DNA from: Bacillota bacterium
Lineage (GTDB): Bacteria; Bacillota; Clostridia; Christensenellales; Christensenellaceae
Direction: 5' to 3'
Assembly: GCA_023408315.1 (NCBI GenBank)
Contig: JAEYKI010000008.1
Location: forward strand, 124,001-188,000
DNA length: 64,000 bases
The position numbers were made by a program, and so were the translations under genes. How positions within the stretch are numbered: position 1 is the stretch's first letter; every line of letters begins with the position of its first letter. Under the pieces are notes generated by a model. It did not search any database and was not told where the DNA came from. It saw only the letters and a program-made list of their open reading frames with translations. Below, in pieces: positions 32,279 through 41,737 of this stretch.

Positions 32279-33757
32279 ATGCATAGATTCATGCGGCTCA
32301 GCAACCTTATGTACTCCATACGCTGGAGGTTCGTGGTTATATACCTGCTGCTGGCAGGGGTAACCCTGGGCGTTGTTGCTGTGTTTGTATCCAATATGGT
32401 GGAAGAATATTTTGTAAACCAGAGAATCTCCAGCCAGATCACAAACGTGAATAAAATTTCTGTGCTTGTGGCTCCGTACCTGGAATCTTCCGATGCGGGT
32501 TCCCTGTACCAGAGCCTGGGCACAAACGGAAAAGAGATCGGCGGAAGGCTTCTGGTTCTGAATACATCCGGGATCGTGCAGGCGGACAGTTTTTCTTCCA
32601 TGAACGGTCTTTTTTTAAATTACAGTGAAATAAACGATATTTTACAGGGCCAGCAGTCTGTTTCGTACGGCTTCCACCAGATCACAAACGCAGACGGAAC
32701 CAACTTCTGGGCCGTCTATTACACGTCCGGCATACGCGCGCAGGGGCAGAACATCGGCGTGCTTGTATATTCCTCCAGCATTCAGGATGTGGTGGATACG
32801 CTCAACAAAATAAAACAGCAAATTGTTTGGGTGTATTTTATTGCGTGTGTGGTCATTGTAATCGTCAGCCTGTATTCCACCAACATCATCATAACGCCGG
32901 TGAAAAATATTAAAGAAACAGCCACCAAGATATCGCAGGGAGACTTGTCTCAGCGCGTTACCGTAAGCGGCAAAAGCGAGATTGCGGAGCTGGGCCAGGC
33001 GTTTAACCAGATGTGCGACCGCATACAGGACGTTGACGAACAAAGAAGCGAATTCGTCTCCAACGCCTCCCACGAGCTTAAAACGCCTCTTGCGTCCATG
33101 AAAATATTGGTGGAATCCCTTCTGTTTCAGCAGAATATTGATAAAAATATATACGACGAATTTTTAAACGACATCAACGGCGAGATAGACCGGCTTTCCA
33201 GCCTGATTAACGATCTTCTGCTTTTGTCCAAAATGGACAGCGACATCATCACCATGCAGATCAGCCGGTATTCGCTCAAAGACATCGTTCAGGAATGCAT
33301 AGACGCGCTGATGCCCATTGTGAACAAACGGCATATACGCCTCAGCTTTATTGCCCCGGTGGATATAGAAGCGGAGTGCGACAAGATCAAGGTGCACCAG
33401 GCCATCAACAACCTGATAGACAACGCCGTAAAATATTCCAGAAACAACGGCTACGTAAAAGTATACCTCACGCGCGTGGGCGAAGAAGCCTGCATCACGG
33501 TGGAAGACAACGGCCTGGGCATTGCGCCCGAGCATTTGAACCATATATTCGAGCGGTTCTACCGCGTGGATAAGGCAAGGAGCCGCGACACGGGCGGCAC
33601 GGGCCTTGGCCTGCATATTGTGCGTAAAATTGCCGTTATGCACGGCGGCCGCGTGGAAGTGGAAAGCATAGAAAAAATGGGGTCCAAGTTCATGCTGTAC
33701 CTGCCCACCCAAAGCAGGGCCAGGAACGCGGAGAACCTTACGGGAACGGAGAGTTGA
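32279..33757 (+). CDS. HAMP-containing sensor histidine kinase
   Basis: 492 residues. Membrane helix 1 (WRFVVIYLLLAGVTLGVVAV), an extracytoplasmic sensor of about 140 residues, helix 2 (IVWVYFIACVVIVIVSLYS), then HAMP (ITPVKNIKETATKISQGDL). HisKA has SNASHELKTPLASMK with His265. The ATPase motifs are NLIDNAVKYS, VEDNGLGIAPEH and GGTGLGLHIV. Unlike WalK it has no PAS domain. Start: ATG at 32279; a GTG at 32270 is in frame. It pairs with the regulator just upstream. Confidence 0.92.
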   Translation: MHRFMRLSNLMYSIRWRFVVIYLLLAGVTLGVVAVFVSNMVEEYFVNQRISSQITNVNKISVLVAPYLESSDAGSLYQSLGTNGKEIGGRLLVLNTSGIVQADSFSSMNGLFLNYSEINDILQGQQSVSYGFHQITNADGTNFWAVYYTSGIRAQGQNIGVLVYSSSIQDVVDTLNKIKQQIVWVYFIACVVIVIVSLYSTNIIITPVKNIKETATKISQGDLSQRVTVSGKSEIAELGQAFNQMCDRIQDVDEQRSEFVSNASHELKTPLASMKILVESLLFQQNIDKNIYDEFLNDINGEIDRLSSLINDLLLLSKMDSDIITMQISRYSLKDIVQECIDALMPIVNKRHIRLSFIAPVDIEAECDKIKVHQAINNLIDNAVKYSRNNGYVKVYLTRVGEEACITVEDNGLGIAPEHLNHIFERFYRVDKARSRDTGGTGLGLHIVRKIAVMHGGRVEVESIEKMGSKFMLYLPTQSRARNAENLTGTES

Positions 33758-33761
33758 CCAT

Positions 33762-34718
33762 ATGAGAAAAATAGCGATCGTCCTAACCATCCTGGCGGCC
33801 CTGGCGCTGTTGCTTGCCGCTTGCGGCGAGGGCAATACTGCAGCCACAGCCACAGCGGAGCCGCAGATTAATCCGCTTTCAGACGCGGCAAACCGTAACT
33901 CCGTTTTGGTCAACCTGTATTTTGGATACAAAGCTGAACAGCTTCTGGCGGCGGAGGAGCGCCAGATCAACGTGCCGGTGAACGAACGCATAGAAACCAC
34001 CATTGTAAGAAACCTGATACAGGGAGCGTCCACATCAAAGGCGGATTTCACATCTGTCATCAATTCGGATACAAAGATTGTGAACATTACGAACAACAAT
34101 GGCATACTGTTTGTAACCCTGAGCAAGGAATTCCTGCACGCGCCCGCAACTAGGCAAAACGAGAACATGAACGAGAACATCCGGCGCTACCTGGCGGCAT
34201 ACAGCATTGTGGACACGCTGATTGAGCAGGAGGGCTACGCGCGGGTGCAGATTCTGGTGGACCGCAACGATACGGGCGCGGGAACAGCCATCACCAATTC
34301 GGAGATTGGTTTTTCTGGCAACGATCCCACCGAGCCCCTGGCGCGCGACGGCGTGGATATACTGAATTCGCGCAACACCATGCGGGAGATTATGCTCTCT
34401 CTGGAGAAAAAAGACTGGAGCCGCCTGTATGGCTTTATTTCCTATAAAGACACCCAGGGTGTAGCCAAGCCCACCCTGGACCAGTTCAAAAACGCAATAA
34501 CGGGCAAAAATATTGTTCTTTCCGGCAGCCAGGTAACAGACCACATAGCCAGCACAGAGCTGGACAGGGATTACGTGCTGGCCAACTTTACCATAAAGGC
34601 GGGGGACAGCGAACCGCAGGGCAGGTCCAACATCCCCGTTTATCTGGTGCGTGAAAACGACCTTTGGAAAATTCCGTACGATGTATTTACAAATAATTTT
34701 ATGAGTACCAGCGAGTAG
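33762..34718 (+). CDS. GerMN-domain lipoprotein
   Basis: 318 residues. The signal peptide ends in a lipobox (LLLAACGEG, Cys at about residue 22), so it is lipid-anchored outside the membrane. Residues about 45-180 form one GerMN domain (VLVNLYFGYKAEQLL ... IVRNLIQGAS ... LFVTLSKEFL). The C-terminal about 110 residues are a separate alpha/beta domain. GerM is a germination/sporulation lipoprotein in Bacillus, but GerMN domains occur widely in envelope lipoproteins. It starts 4 bases after the kinase and is clearly in the same operon. Confidence 0.85.
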   Translation: MRKIAIVLTILAALALLLAACGEGNTAATATAEPQINPLSDAANRNSVLVNLYFGYKAEQLLAAEERQINVPVNERIETTIVRNLIQGASTSKADFTSVINSDTKIVNITNNNGILFVTLSKEFLHAPATRQNENMNENIRRYLAAYSIVDTLIEQEGYARVQILVDRNDTGAGTAITNSEIGFSGNDPTEPLARDGVDILNSRNTMREIMLSLEKKDWSRLYGFISYKDTQGVAKPTLDQFKNAITGKNIVLSGSQVTDHIASTELDRDYVLANFTIKAGDSEPQGRSNIPVYLVRENDLWKIPYDVFTNNFMSTSE

Positions 34719-34727
34719 GGGAGCGCC

Positions 34728-36146
34728 ATGAAAAGAGTGATAGCGGCTTTTGCCGCGTGCGTTTTCCTGTTTGCCGGATGCGCCAGCATTGTAAAGGAAG
34801 ACGGGCAGAAAAAAGCATATCCAAGCGATCTGGCCTCCAATTACCATACGGTGGACCTTTCTCCCCGCATTGAGAAAACGCCCGCGCTGTATTTTTTAAA
34901 TGCGGATTACAGCACGCTGGTTGCGGAAACACGCAGTATTTTTATTGAACAGAACACCAAACCGGAGGTGCAGGTGGTGGAGGAGCTTTTAAAGGGCCCC
35001 ACAGACAGAAACCTGCGGCCGGTTGGGGATGGGTTTACCCTGGATTCCGTTGAAACCATGTACGATGCGGTGAACGTAAACCTTTCCACCAACTCCGTTA
35101 AAACGGACGAGCAGATTTTTACTCTGTCCATTGCCCTTGCCAACACCCTGACCGAGTTTTTAAACCTGGATTATGTAAACACCTATGTAAACGGAAAAGC
35201 GGCGGGTTTCCAGGGTAAGCCGGTGGGCGCACTTACAAAAAACCAGGGCATTCTTTCGGACGAAAAGGCAAAGCAGGTGCAGCATACGGCCCCCACGGCG
35301 CAGATACCCACGGTTTTGTATTTTCTGGACAATTCGGAAAAATACCTGGTGCCAGAGGTCCGCAACGTTCAGTATGCTAGCGAGAACTATGTTTCCCGCA
35401 TTGTAGACGAACTTTCCAAGGGCCCGGAGCAGATGTATAATAACAGGCAATCTGTGGACTCCGGCATCCATGTTGTGGGCGCGCCGCTGGTGCAGTCCGA
35501 CACGGACGGCAAACAGTCGCTGGTGGTGGACCTGAACAAAACGCCGGTGGTGTTTACCCAGGGATTTGAAGACGGCGAAAAGCTTGCCCGGGCTTCCATT
35601 GTTTATTCGCTGCTTGGGTTCTACCCAGGCGTGGACCGCATACGCTTTACCATAAACGGCGTTGCGGTGGACAACAACCTGTACACTAAGCAGGATTTCA
35701 AGTCTTACATCGGCGCTTCTGTGCGCCTGTATTTCCCCAACGCAGATTCCACCATGCTGATGCCTGTGGACCGCACGGTTTCGCAAAACGTTGCCACAAG
35801 CCCCTCCACCATTGTGGAGGAGTTGATTAACGGCCCGGCCCAGACGGATTCCACCGCCCTGTGGCCCGCTTTTCCCAGTGGCGTAATGCTGGAGGATGTA
35901 AACAGCGTGTACATTGCGGGCGATATTGTGGTGGTGGATTTTAACCGCAGCATACTGCCCAAGCTGAAAGGCGTTACCGCGGATGACGAGATGCTGATGG
36001 TGTACGCCATCATTAATTCCCTTACTTTTCTGCCTAATATACGGCTGGTGCAGTTTTTGGTGGACGGCGAGCGCACGCAGTATTTATCCAACACAATGGA
36101 TATCCGCGATCCCATGATGAAGAATCCGGGGCTGATCAAGTATTAA
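34728..36146 (+). CDS. Lipoprotein with three GerMN domains
   Basis: 472 residues. A lipobox (FLFAGCASI) follows the signal peptide. Three GerMN units can be seen: ALYFLNADYSTLVAET with VVEELLKGPTD, VLYFLDNSEKYLVPEV with IVDELSKGPEQ, and VRLYFPNADSTMLMPV with IVEELINGPAQ. Each continues to a strand with a VDLN/VDFN-type motif. It is last in the two-component operon, 9 bases after the first GerMN gene. A probable role is spore-coat or peptidoglycan assembly; this is inferred. Confidence 0.85.
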   Translation: MKRVIAAFAACVFLFAGCASIVKEDGQKKAYPSDLASNYHTVDLSPRIEKTPALYFLNADYSTLVAETRSIFIEQNTKPEVQVVEELLKGPTDRNLRPVGDGFTLDSVETMYDAVNVNLSTNSVKTDEQIFTLSIALANTLTEFLNLDYVNTYVNGKAAGFQGKPVGALTKNQGILSDEKAKQVQHTAPTAQIPTVLYFLDNSEKYLVPEVRNVQYASENYVSRIVDELSKGPEQMYNNRQSVDSGIHVVGAPLVQSDTDGKQSLVVDLNKTPVVFTQGFEDGEKLARASIVYSLLGFYPGVDRIRFTINGVAVDNNLYTKQDFKSYIGASVRLYFPNADSTMLMPVDRTVSQNVATSPSTIVEELINGPAQTDSTALWPAFPSGVMLEDVNSVYIAGDIVVVDFNRSILPKLKGVTADDEMLMVYAIINSLTFLPNIRLVQFLVDGERTQYLSNTMDIRDPMMKNPGLIKY

Positions 36147-36193
36147 AAAGCTTTGGCTTTTTAAATAATTTTTCCATTCAAGGAGACCGCTAG

Positions 36194-36709
36194 ATGAAAC
36201 TGACAACACGCAAAATCACTGTGGCGGCGGTAATGGCCGCGCTCATATTTGTAATCACATTCCTTGTGCACATCCCCATTCCGGGCACGCAGGCCGCATA
36301 TATCAATCCGGGGGACGCTGTTATTTATATCTGCGCGTTTGTGCTGGGCGGCGCGCCCGCCATGTTTGCGGCAGGCATAGGAAGCATGCTGGCAGATATA
36401 GCCGGCCAGGCGGCCATATACGCGCCCGCAACACTGATAATCAAGGCGGCAATGGGGGTTGTGTGCGGCGCGCTGACGTTCAGGCCCTCGTTTAAAAAAT
36501 ACGTACTCGCCTGCATTGTGGGCGGGGCTATTATGCTTCTGGGCTATGCCCTGTATGATTACCTGATGTTTGGCGCCGCGGTGATGCTGGCAGATATGGT
36601 AGGCAGCTTTATTCAATGGGGCTCCTGCGCCGTTATTGCCGTTGCGTTCTACAGCCCGGTATTAAAGCTTAGGAAAACATTCCGCTTCAGAAAGGAACCT
36701 GTGCAATGA
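36194..36709 (+). CDS. ECF transporter S component
   Basis: 171 residues with five or six hydrophobic helices. The N-terminal RKITVAAVMAALIFVITF and the following GDAVIYICAFVLGGAPAM are typical of S components (COG4720 type). It would bind a vitamin or similar small substrate and dock on a shared EcfAA'T module, which is not in this window. AAGGAG at 36180-36185 precedes the start. It overlaps the next gene by 4 bases (ATGA), so the substrate may relate to that enzyme; the ligand is unknown. Confidence 0.82.
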   Translation: MKLTTRKITVAAVMAALIFVITFLVHIPIPGTQAAYINPGDAVIYICAFVLGGAPAMFAAGIGSMLADIAGQAAIYAPATLIIKAAMGVVCGALTFRPSFKKYVLACIVGGAIMLLGYALYDYLMFGAAVMLADMVGSFIQWGSCAVIAVAFYSPVLKLRKTFRFRKEPVQ

Positions 36710-37422
36710 AACTGACTGTTCTTGGAAAATACGGCCCGTATCCAAAGGTGGCGGGCGCGTGCTCTTCTTATCTGGTGCAATGCGGTGACGTAAACATACT
36801 GCTGGACGCCGGAAACGGGTCTCTTGCCAACCTGCAGGCAATAACGGGGATCAATACCCTGAGCGCGGTGATATTATCCCATCTGCACAGCGACCATGTT
36901 TCCGATCTGCTGGTGATGCGCTACGCCGTGCAGATTAAAAAATACCCGGCTATTCCGCTGTACCTGCCCACCACGCCGCAGGATATGTACGGCCTTCTGG
37001 CGGGGGATAAGGCTTTTTGTACAGATACAATAACAGACGGAAAAACAATTTATATCAACGGGATTAAAATTAGCTTCCAAAAGATGACGCACGCGGTGGA
37101 AAGCTATGCGGTAAAAATTGAATGCCACGGCAAAACGCTTGTTTATTCGGGGGATACCAACCTGAACGGCGGCCTGGCCGGTTTTGCCGCGAATGCGGAC
37201 CTGCTGGTGTGCGACGCGCAGTTCAGCAACCGGAACCTGTTTGCGGGCGCGCCGCACCTCTCGGCCGCGCAGGCCGCGCAGATTGCCACAGAGGCGGGAG
37301 CCGCCAAACTGCTGCTCTCACACATCAATCCGGAGCAGGACGAGGTGACTCTTCTGTGCGAAGCAAAGGAGTATTTTGCCGCCAGCGAGATCGCGCAGGA
37401 GATGTGCGGCTATACGGTTTAG
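36706..37422 (+). CDS. Metallo-beta-lactamase-fold hydrolase (YhfI/RNase Z-like)
   Basis: 238 residues. The metal motif is VILSHLHSDHVSDLL. Other ligands are in KMTHAVESY, YSGDTNLNG and LLLSHINPEQ. The pattern and length match the YhfI-type branch related to RNase Z. It lacks the exosite arm of RNase Z, so tRNA processing is unlikely. Translationally coupled to the ECF S component upstream. Substrate unknown, possibly a cyclic phosphodiester. Confidence 0.85.
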   Translation: MKLTVLGKYGPYPKVAGACSSYLVQCGDVNILLDAGNGSLANLQAITGINTLSAVILSHLHSDHVSDLLVMRYAVQIKKYPAIPLYLPTTPQDMYGLLAGDKAFCTDTITDGKTIYINGIKISFQKMTHAVESYAVKIECHGKTLVYSGDTNLNGGLAGFAANADLLVCDAQFSNRNLFAGAPHLSAAQAAQIATEAGAAKLLLSHINPEQDEVTLLCEAKEYFAASEIAQEMCGYTV

Positions 37423-37530
37423 CTCAAAGGGTGCTGCCTGTCCTACTCCCGGCGCGCTATTATTTACGGCTTTTTTGAACATATAAGCTTTTTGCTTAAA
37501 AAAGGGTATTGCGGTAGAACGCGACATATC

Positions 37531-37552
37531 GCCCGCCCTGCGCGGGCTTTTT
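37531..37552 (+). terminator. Intrinsic terminator
   Basis: GCCCGC (37531-37536), loop CCTGC, GCGGGC (37542-37547), then five Ts. It ends the two-component/ECF transcript. Confidence 0.8.
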
Positions 37553-37554
37553 GT

Positions 37555-37583
37555 TTGCAAAAATAATCAGAATATGGTATATT
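37555..37583 (+). promoter_or_regulatory. Sigma-A-type promoter of the comEC-holA operon
   Basis: TTGCAA (37555-37560), 17 bases, TATATT (37578-37583), starting directly after the preceding terminator. Confidence 0.65.
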
Positions 37584-37608
37584 AAAGCAAATTTGCCGCG
37601 CGGGGTGA

Positions 37609-39861
37609 TTGCGTTTGCGGATCCTCAACCAAAGAAAAGTCACGTTCATCTGCTTTTTTATAATGCTGGGCATTGTTGCGGCCTATGCGTTTCATATGGA
37701 GCCGGGGCAGGCCGTATGGCTGTACGGGGTGGTTGCCGCAGTTTGCGCGTTTGTATGTTTGCGCAGAAAGTTCCTGATCGCCGCCTGCCTGGCGGCGCTT
37801 TGCCTGGGAAATTTTGTTTTCATCCAGTCCTACACAACGGATTTCAGCAATATCAAGCCAAATACAGAATACGCCATCACGGGCGCGGTTTGCGACTATC
37901 CGCTGAAAGCCGCAGCGAATACGCGCTACACGCTCTCAAATGTTACGCTGGCCGTTGGGGGAGAGGCCATGCGTTTTCCCAAAAACGTACAGCTTGCCTC
38001 GCCCAACAATACGTTTGTGTATGGCGACGTTGTTACCTTTGAATCCGCCGTATATCCGCCGGACGGCGAGACCATGCCCGGCGCGTTTAACGAGCGCATA
38101 TACCTGGCGGGCAAACAGGCGGGCTTTTCTGCCTACAGTGCAAACGTTAAAAAAACAGGCCATGTTTCAACCCTGTATACGCCCTTTTTGCAGGCGCGCG
38201 CCGCCCTGGAGCGCAACATAGACGCCATGTATTCACCCGATGCTGCGCCCGTTGCAAAAGCCATGTTTTTAGGCCTGCAGAACGAGATTTCCCAGGATGT
38301 GTACACATCCTTTTCCAAAACGGGCATCACCCACATATTATCTATTTCCGGCCTGCACATCAGCCTGATTGCGCTGCTGCTGGATTTTTTGCTCTCCAAA
38401 ACAAAGCTGGGCAGAAACAAGCGGTATGTACTGAACATTGCGCTGCTGCTGCTGTATACGTCCATAACGGGCTTTCCGGTATCCGTGGTGCGCGCCGCGC
38501 TTATGACCGTTTTATACCTGGTTGCCAGGTGGCGGTTTGCGGAACGGGACACGCTGGAGTTTCTCTCCGCCGCCATGCTGGTTACGCTGCTTGCAAGCCC
38601 CGCGCAGCTTTTTATGCCCGGATTTTTGCTTTCTTACGGAACCGTGTTCGGCATCCTGTGCGCAACGCCGCCTTTAAAACGCCTGTGGGATAAAGCCAAA
38701 AAACTAAAACCCGGCGGAACAGGGGAGGCCGTATGCGTTTCGGCCGCGGCAACGGCGGCTTCCGCGCCCATGACGGCATATTATTTCAACAACATTGCGT
38801 GGATTGCGCCCGCCGCAAATTTTTACGCCATACCCGTGTCCTCCGGCATTCTGGTATTCACCGCCCTGTCCGCGCTGTTCTCCGTACTCTGGTTGCAGGC
38901 CGGGCAGTTTTTTGCGGTAATCTCCGAATCGCTCATTAAGTTTTTGATTATACTGAACAACTCTGTTTCAGCGCCTTCCTTCGGATTCACGCAAGTGTAC
39001 AGTTTCCCCGTATGGGCGGGGGCCGCCGTGTTTGGGGCGCTGTTTGTCGCCTCCGATTATTTTATGGTCAAAAGACGGGTCAAGGCGGCGGCGCTCGCGT
39101 GCATTTTGGGCGCATCGGTCCTTGGCTTTGCGCTTTCCATGCCCACGCAAAACCCGCTTGCCATCCGCTTTTTGGATGTGGAGAACGGGGAAGCCGTTCA
39201 CATTGCATACAATCAGAAGAACATACTGCTCTCCAACGCAACGTCTTCCGCCGCTTACAACGCAAACAGCTATTCGGCCCGCAACGGCGTTGCGTACGAC
39301 CTGTTTGTGCTCACCGAAGGCAGCCCGGGGCATATGGAGGGCGCTCTCAGCATTTTGCAGAGCGGGCGGGTGAAAGGGGCCTTTGCGTATACGGACATGA
39401 CGTCGGATATGGAAGAAACCTGCCATACCCAGGGAATTCGGATGCGCGCCGTGCAAAAATATGATACACTATGGGAGGACGGCGGGCTGAAAATAACGGC
39501 GCTGCAAAACAATTACCGAGCGCTTACTCTGCTGGTGAGCCTGAACGGCAAAAACCTGTGCCTGCTCTCCGGCCACAGCGCGGGCAGGTCCAAAGGCCTG
39601 AACGTATCCGCACCGGTACTGCGGCTGGCAAGCGAAGGGGCGGAAACAAGCCTGAGCCAGACGTTTTTGCAGACTGTGGCGCCCCAATACGCGGTAATCT
39701 CCACTTACAACAATCCATACGGCCTGCCCGCGGAAAAAGCCCTGCAACTGCTCAGGGGCGCGGGCGTGCAGACCTACCGAACAGATAAGGACTATACCAT
39801 AACAATGACGGCGGATGAAGCCGGAAACATACAGATGAGGACGATGCATGAAAATCAATGA
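37609..39861 (+). CDS. comEC: ComEC/Rec2-family DNA uptake protein with degenerate hydrolase domain
   Basis: 750 residues. N-terminal membrane helices and an OB-like DUF4131 region are followed by the Competence domain (THILSISGLHISLIALLLDF near residue 245) with about eight more helices. The C-terminal 230 residues match the ComEC metallo-hydrolase domain by position (FLDVENGEAVHI), but the metal motif is lost: LTEGSPGHMEGAL stands where THxHxDH is expected. ComEC forms the channel for single-stranded DNA entry. The start is uncertain: TTG at 37609 or 37615 after GGGGTGA. Its end overlaps holA by 14 bases. Confidence 0.83.
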   Translation: MRLRILNQRKVTFICFFIMLGIVAAYAFHMEPGQAVWLYGVVAAVCAFVCLRRKFLIAACLAALCLGNFVFIQSYTTDFSNIKPNTEYAITGAVCDYPLKAAANTRYTLSNVTLAVGGEAMRFPKNVQLASPNNTFVYGDVVTFESAVYPPDGETMPGAFNERIYLAGKQAGFSAYSANVKKTGHVSTLYTPFLQARAALERNIDAMYSPDAAPVAKAMFLGLQNEISQDVYTSFSKTGITHILSISGLHISLIALLLDFLLSKTKLGRNKRYVLNIALLLLYTSITGFPVSVVRAALMTVLYLVARWRFAERDTLEFLSAAMLVTLLASPAQLFMPGFLLSYGTVFGILCATPPLKRLWDKAKKLKPGGTGEAVCVSAAATAASAPMTAYYFNNIAWIAPAANFYAIPVSSGILVFTALSALFSVLWLQAGQFFAVISESLIKFLIILNNSVSAPSFGFTQVYSFPVWAGAAVFGALFVASDYFMVKRRVKAAALACILGASVLGFALSMPTQNPLAIRFLDVENGEAVHIAYNQKNILLSNATSSAAYNANSYSARNGVAYDLFVLTEGSPGHMEGALSILQSGRVKGAFAYTDMTSDMEETCHTQGIRMRAVQKYDTLWEDGGLKITALQNNYRALTLLVSLNGKNLCLLSGHSAGRSKGLNVSAPVLRLASEGAETSLSQTFLQTVAPQYAVISTYNNPYGLPAEKALQLLRGAGVQTYRTDKDYTITMTADEAGNIQMRTMHENQ

Positions 39862-40852
39862 AGCGGCGGAACAGCTGAAAAAAGGAAATATAAAGCCGGT
39901 GTACCTGCTTGCGGGAGCGGAGGATTATCTGCGGTCGCTTGCGCTTGCCATTGTGCTGGATAATTTGCATATAGAAATGCAGGAATTAAACGTAGCCCGC
40001 CATATGAAGGGAAATGGGCTGCTGGCCGCATTGGAAGGCCTGCCCATGATGAGCGAATGCCGGGCGGTGATTGCCACGCTGGACAGCCTTGAGCCGGAGG
40101 AGGCCAAAAAGCTGCCCGCTTATCTGCCGCAGATGCCGGGCTCAACGGTGCTTGTGCTATTGAAAACAGGGGATAAAGAAGCGGAGAAGCGGGCTCAGGG
40201 CAAAGCATTTAAAGACCTGGAAGCGTGGGTGCAGAAAAACGGTTGCGTGCTGGACTGCGCGACGCCAAAGGAAGCGGAGACGGCAGATTACCTGTGCGGC
40301 CACGCGGCCAAACAAGGGCTTAAATTTTCCCGTACAGACGCGCAGTATTTCTGCCGGTATGTATCCGGCGGCCTGTCCCGGCTGGTGCGGGAACTGAATA
40401 AGCTGGCGGCGGTTTGCAGCGGACAGATTACCCGCGCGGACATACAGAAATATGCATCACGTTCTGCCGATTTCAACGTTTTTGCGCTGCACGAACTGCT
40501 GCTGCAAAAAAAGCGCGGTGAAGCGATGGACTTGGTTGCGGAAATACTGGAGGACGACCCGAACCCGGTGGGGCTCGTTTCTCTGTTGGCGGGAAACTTT
40601 GAACTGATGCTCATTGCGCGCGCCTGCGCGGACGCGCGGTTCCGGCCGGACCAGATCAAGAAAAACGTAATGGAAGCGGGCGGCGCGGCAGAATTCCGGG
40701 CGGAGCGCGCCATAGAGCAAAGCCGCCTGATGGACGCGCAGGCCATCCGCAGCGCGCTGGCAAGGCTGGCAAAATTGGATTTTGACTCCAAACAGGGCAA
40801 TGTGAGCCTGAAAACAGACCTGTTTGCAATACTTTGCGGGATATACGTCTGA
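39848..40852 (+). CDS. holA: DNA polymerase III delta subunit
   Basis: 334 residues, the usual length for the clamp-loader delta subunit. N-terminal KKGNIKPVYLLAGAEDYL is the modified P-loop region, and FNVFALHELLLQKKRGEAM is the conserved helix of the later domain. Delta opens the beta sliding clamp. In Firmicutes holA is normally found directly after comEC, as here. It overlaps comEC at its start, and its TGA shares a base with the next ATG. rpsT lies close by on the opposite strand, also a conserved arrangement. Confidence 0.92.
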   Translation: MKINEAAEQLKKGNIKPVYLLAGAEDYLRSLALAIVLDNLHIEMQELNVARHMKGNGLLAALEGLPMMSECRAVIATLDSLEPEEAKKLPAYLPQMPGSTVLVLLKTGDKEAEKRAQGKAFKDLEAWVQKNGCVLDCATPKEAETADYLCGHAAKQGLKFSRTDAQYFCRYVSGGLSRLVRELNKLAAVCSGQITRADIQKYASRSADFNVFALHELLLQKKRGEAMDLVAEILEDDPNPVGLVSLLAGNFELMLIARACADARFRPDQIKKNVMEAGGAAEFRAERAIEQSRLMDAQAIRSALARLAKLDFDSKQGNVSLKTDLFAILCGIYV

Positions 40853-41394
40853 TGTTTGAGAAGCAGAAAGAAACGGTCGAATTGCATACGGAGCGGCTTG
40901 CGCTGCTTCCGCTTACGGTTTTGCACGCCCAAGATATGCTTAAATTATGGAACGACCCCAATGTGATCCGTTATATGAACCTTACGGTGCACAACAGGCC
41001 TTCCGAATGCCGGGCGCGCATTAAACGGCTGCTGGGCGCAAACTTGCGCGGCGGCTGCCCAAACCACTTTGTGCTGATGGCGGGCGAGGAGGTCATCGGC
41101 CTGGCAGGATTCCCGCTGGACCGTGAGGAAGAACTCTCCTTTGGCTTTTATTACCTGCTCCGCAAAAAATACTGGGGCATGGGCTACGCGCTGGAGGCGG
41201 CAAGCCGGGTACTGGCATATCTGTTTGAACAATACCCGCGTGCAACGGTTTACGCGGATTCCGTTGCGGACAACACGGCCAGCGTGGCCATCCTGAAACG
41301 CCTGGGCTTTCAGGAAACGCGCAGGGAAGCGGGGGGGTTCACCAAGAACGGCATGGAGCAGGATATACTGCATTTTATGCGCGTAAAAAAATAA
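40852..41394 (+). CDS. GNAT-family N-acetyltransferase (RimJ/RimL-like)
   Basis: 180 residues. VELHTERLALLPLTVLHAQD at the N-terminus and the acetyl-CoA loop KKYWGMGYALEAASRVLAYL are typical of the RimJ/RimL branch, as is DNTASVAILKRLGFQE. The substrate is unknown; proteins of this branch acetylate N-termini or small amines. The frame is open earlier, but the ATG at 40852 overlaps the holA stop and starts the domain. A terminator follows. Confidence 0.85.
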   Translation: MFEKQKETVELHTERLALLPLTVLHAQDMLKLWNDPNVIRYMNLTVHNRPSECRARIKRLLGANLRGGCPNHFVLMAGEEVIGLAGFPLDREEELSFGFYYLLRKKYWGMGYALEAASRVLAYLFEQYPRATVYADSVADNTASVAILKRLGFQETRREAGGFTKNGMEQDILHFMRVKK

Positions 41395-41396
41395 GA

Positions 41397-41427
41397 AGGC
41401 TTCAGTTCATCACCGAAGCCTTTTTTT
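41397..41427 (+). terminator. Intrinsic terminator after the GNAT gene
   Basis: AAGGCTTC (41397-41404) pairs with GAAGCCTT around AGTTCATCACC, followed by a run of Ts. Possibly used from both strands, since the minus-strand gene ends at 41432. Confidence 0.8.
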
Positions 41428-41431
41428 ATGC

Positions 41432-41734
41432 TTATTTATTTGTTTTTATTAATTTATTAAAAATTCCTTTTGGGTCCTTAGCCAGCAGAACCACCAGCCA
41501 GGCGATCAGACCCGCAATTACAACCACAGCGCCCAATGCGGCGGCGTCCGGCGTCATCTCAAAAAATTCTCCGCCTTCGGCCAGGTACGCCATCACGTGA
41601 TCCACAAACCACATCAGAGCCGCGCCCCAGTAAATAAAGCACAGCACGCTTAATTTATATTTGCCCCCCGGCGCATTTACATACCAAACAATGGTTGAAA
41701 CAATGGCGGCGGCGGCAGTAATAATAAAAAACAT
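41432..41734 (-). CDS. Small membrane protein, three hydrophobic segments
   Basis: 100 residues, not recognised. Hydrophobic stretches are FFIITAAAAIVSTIVWYV, LSVLCFIYWGAALMWFV and AALGAVVVIAGLIAWLVVLL, and the C-terminus is basic (KDPKGIFNKLIKTNK). It lies 3 bases downstream of a related-looking membrane gene on the same strand, so the two are an operon and may form one complex. The GGAGG motif is weak (AGGGA before the ATG). Confidence 0.7.
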   Translation of the reverse strand: MFFIITAAAAIVSTIVWYVNAPGGKYKLSVLCFIYWGAALMWFVDHVMAYLAEGGEFFEMTPDAAALGAVVVIAGLIAWLVVLLAKDPKGIFNKLIKTNK

Positions 41735-41737
41735 ACC

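Noticed and set aside
33762..36146. Naming the GerMN lipoproteins gerM
   Set aside because: Only the domain is shared. GerM has two GerMN domains and a different neighbourhood, so a gene symbol would overstate the evidence.
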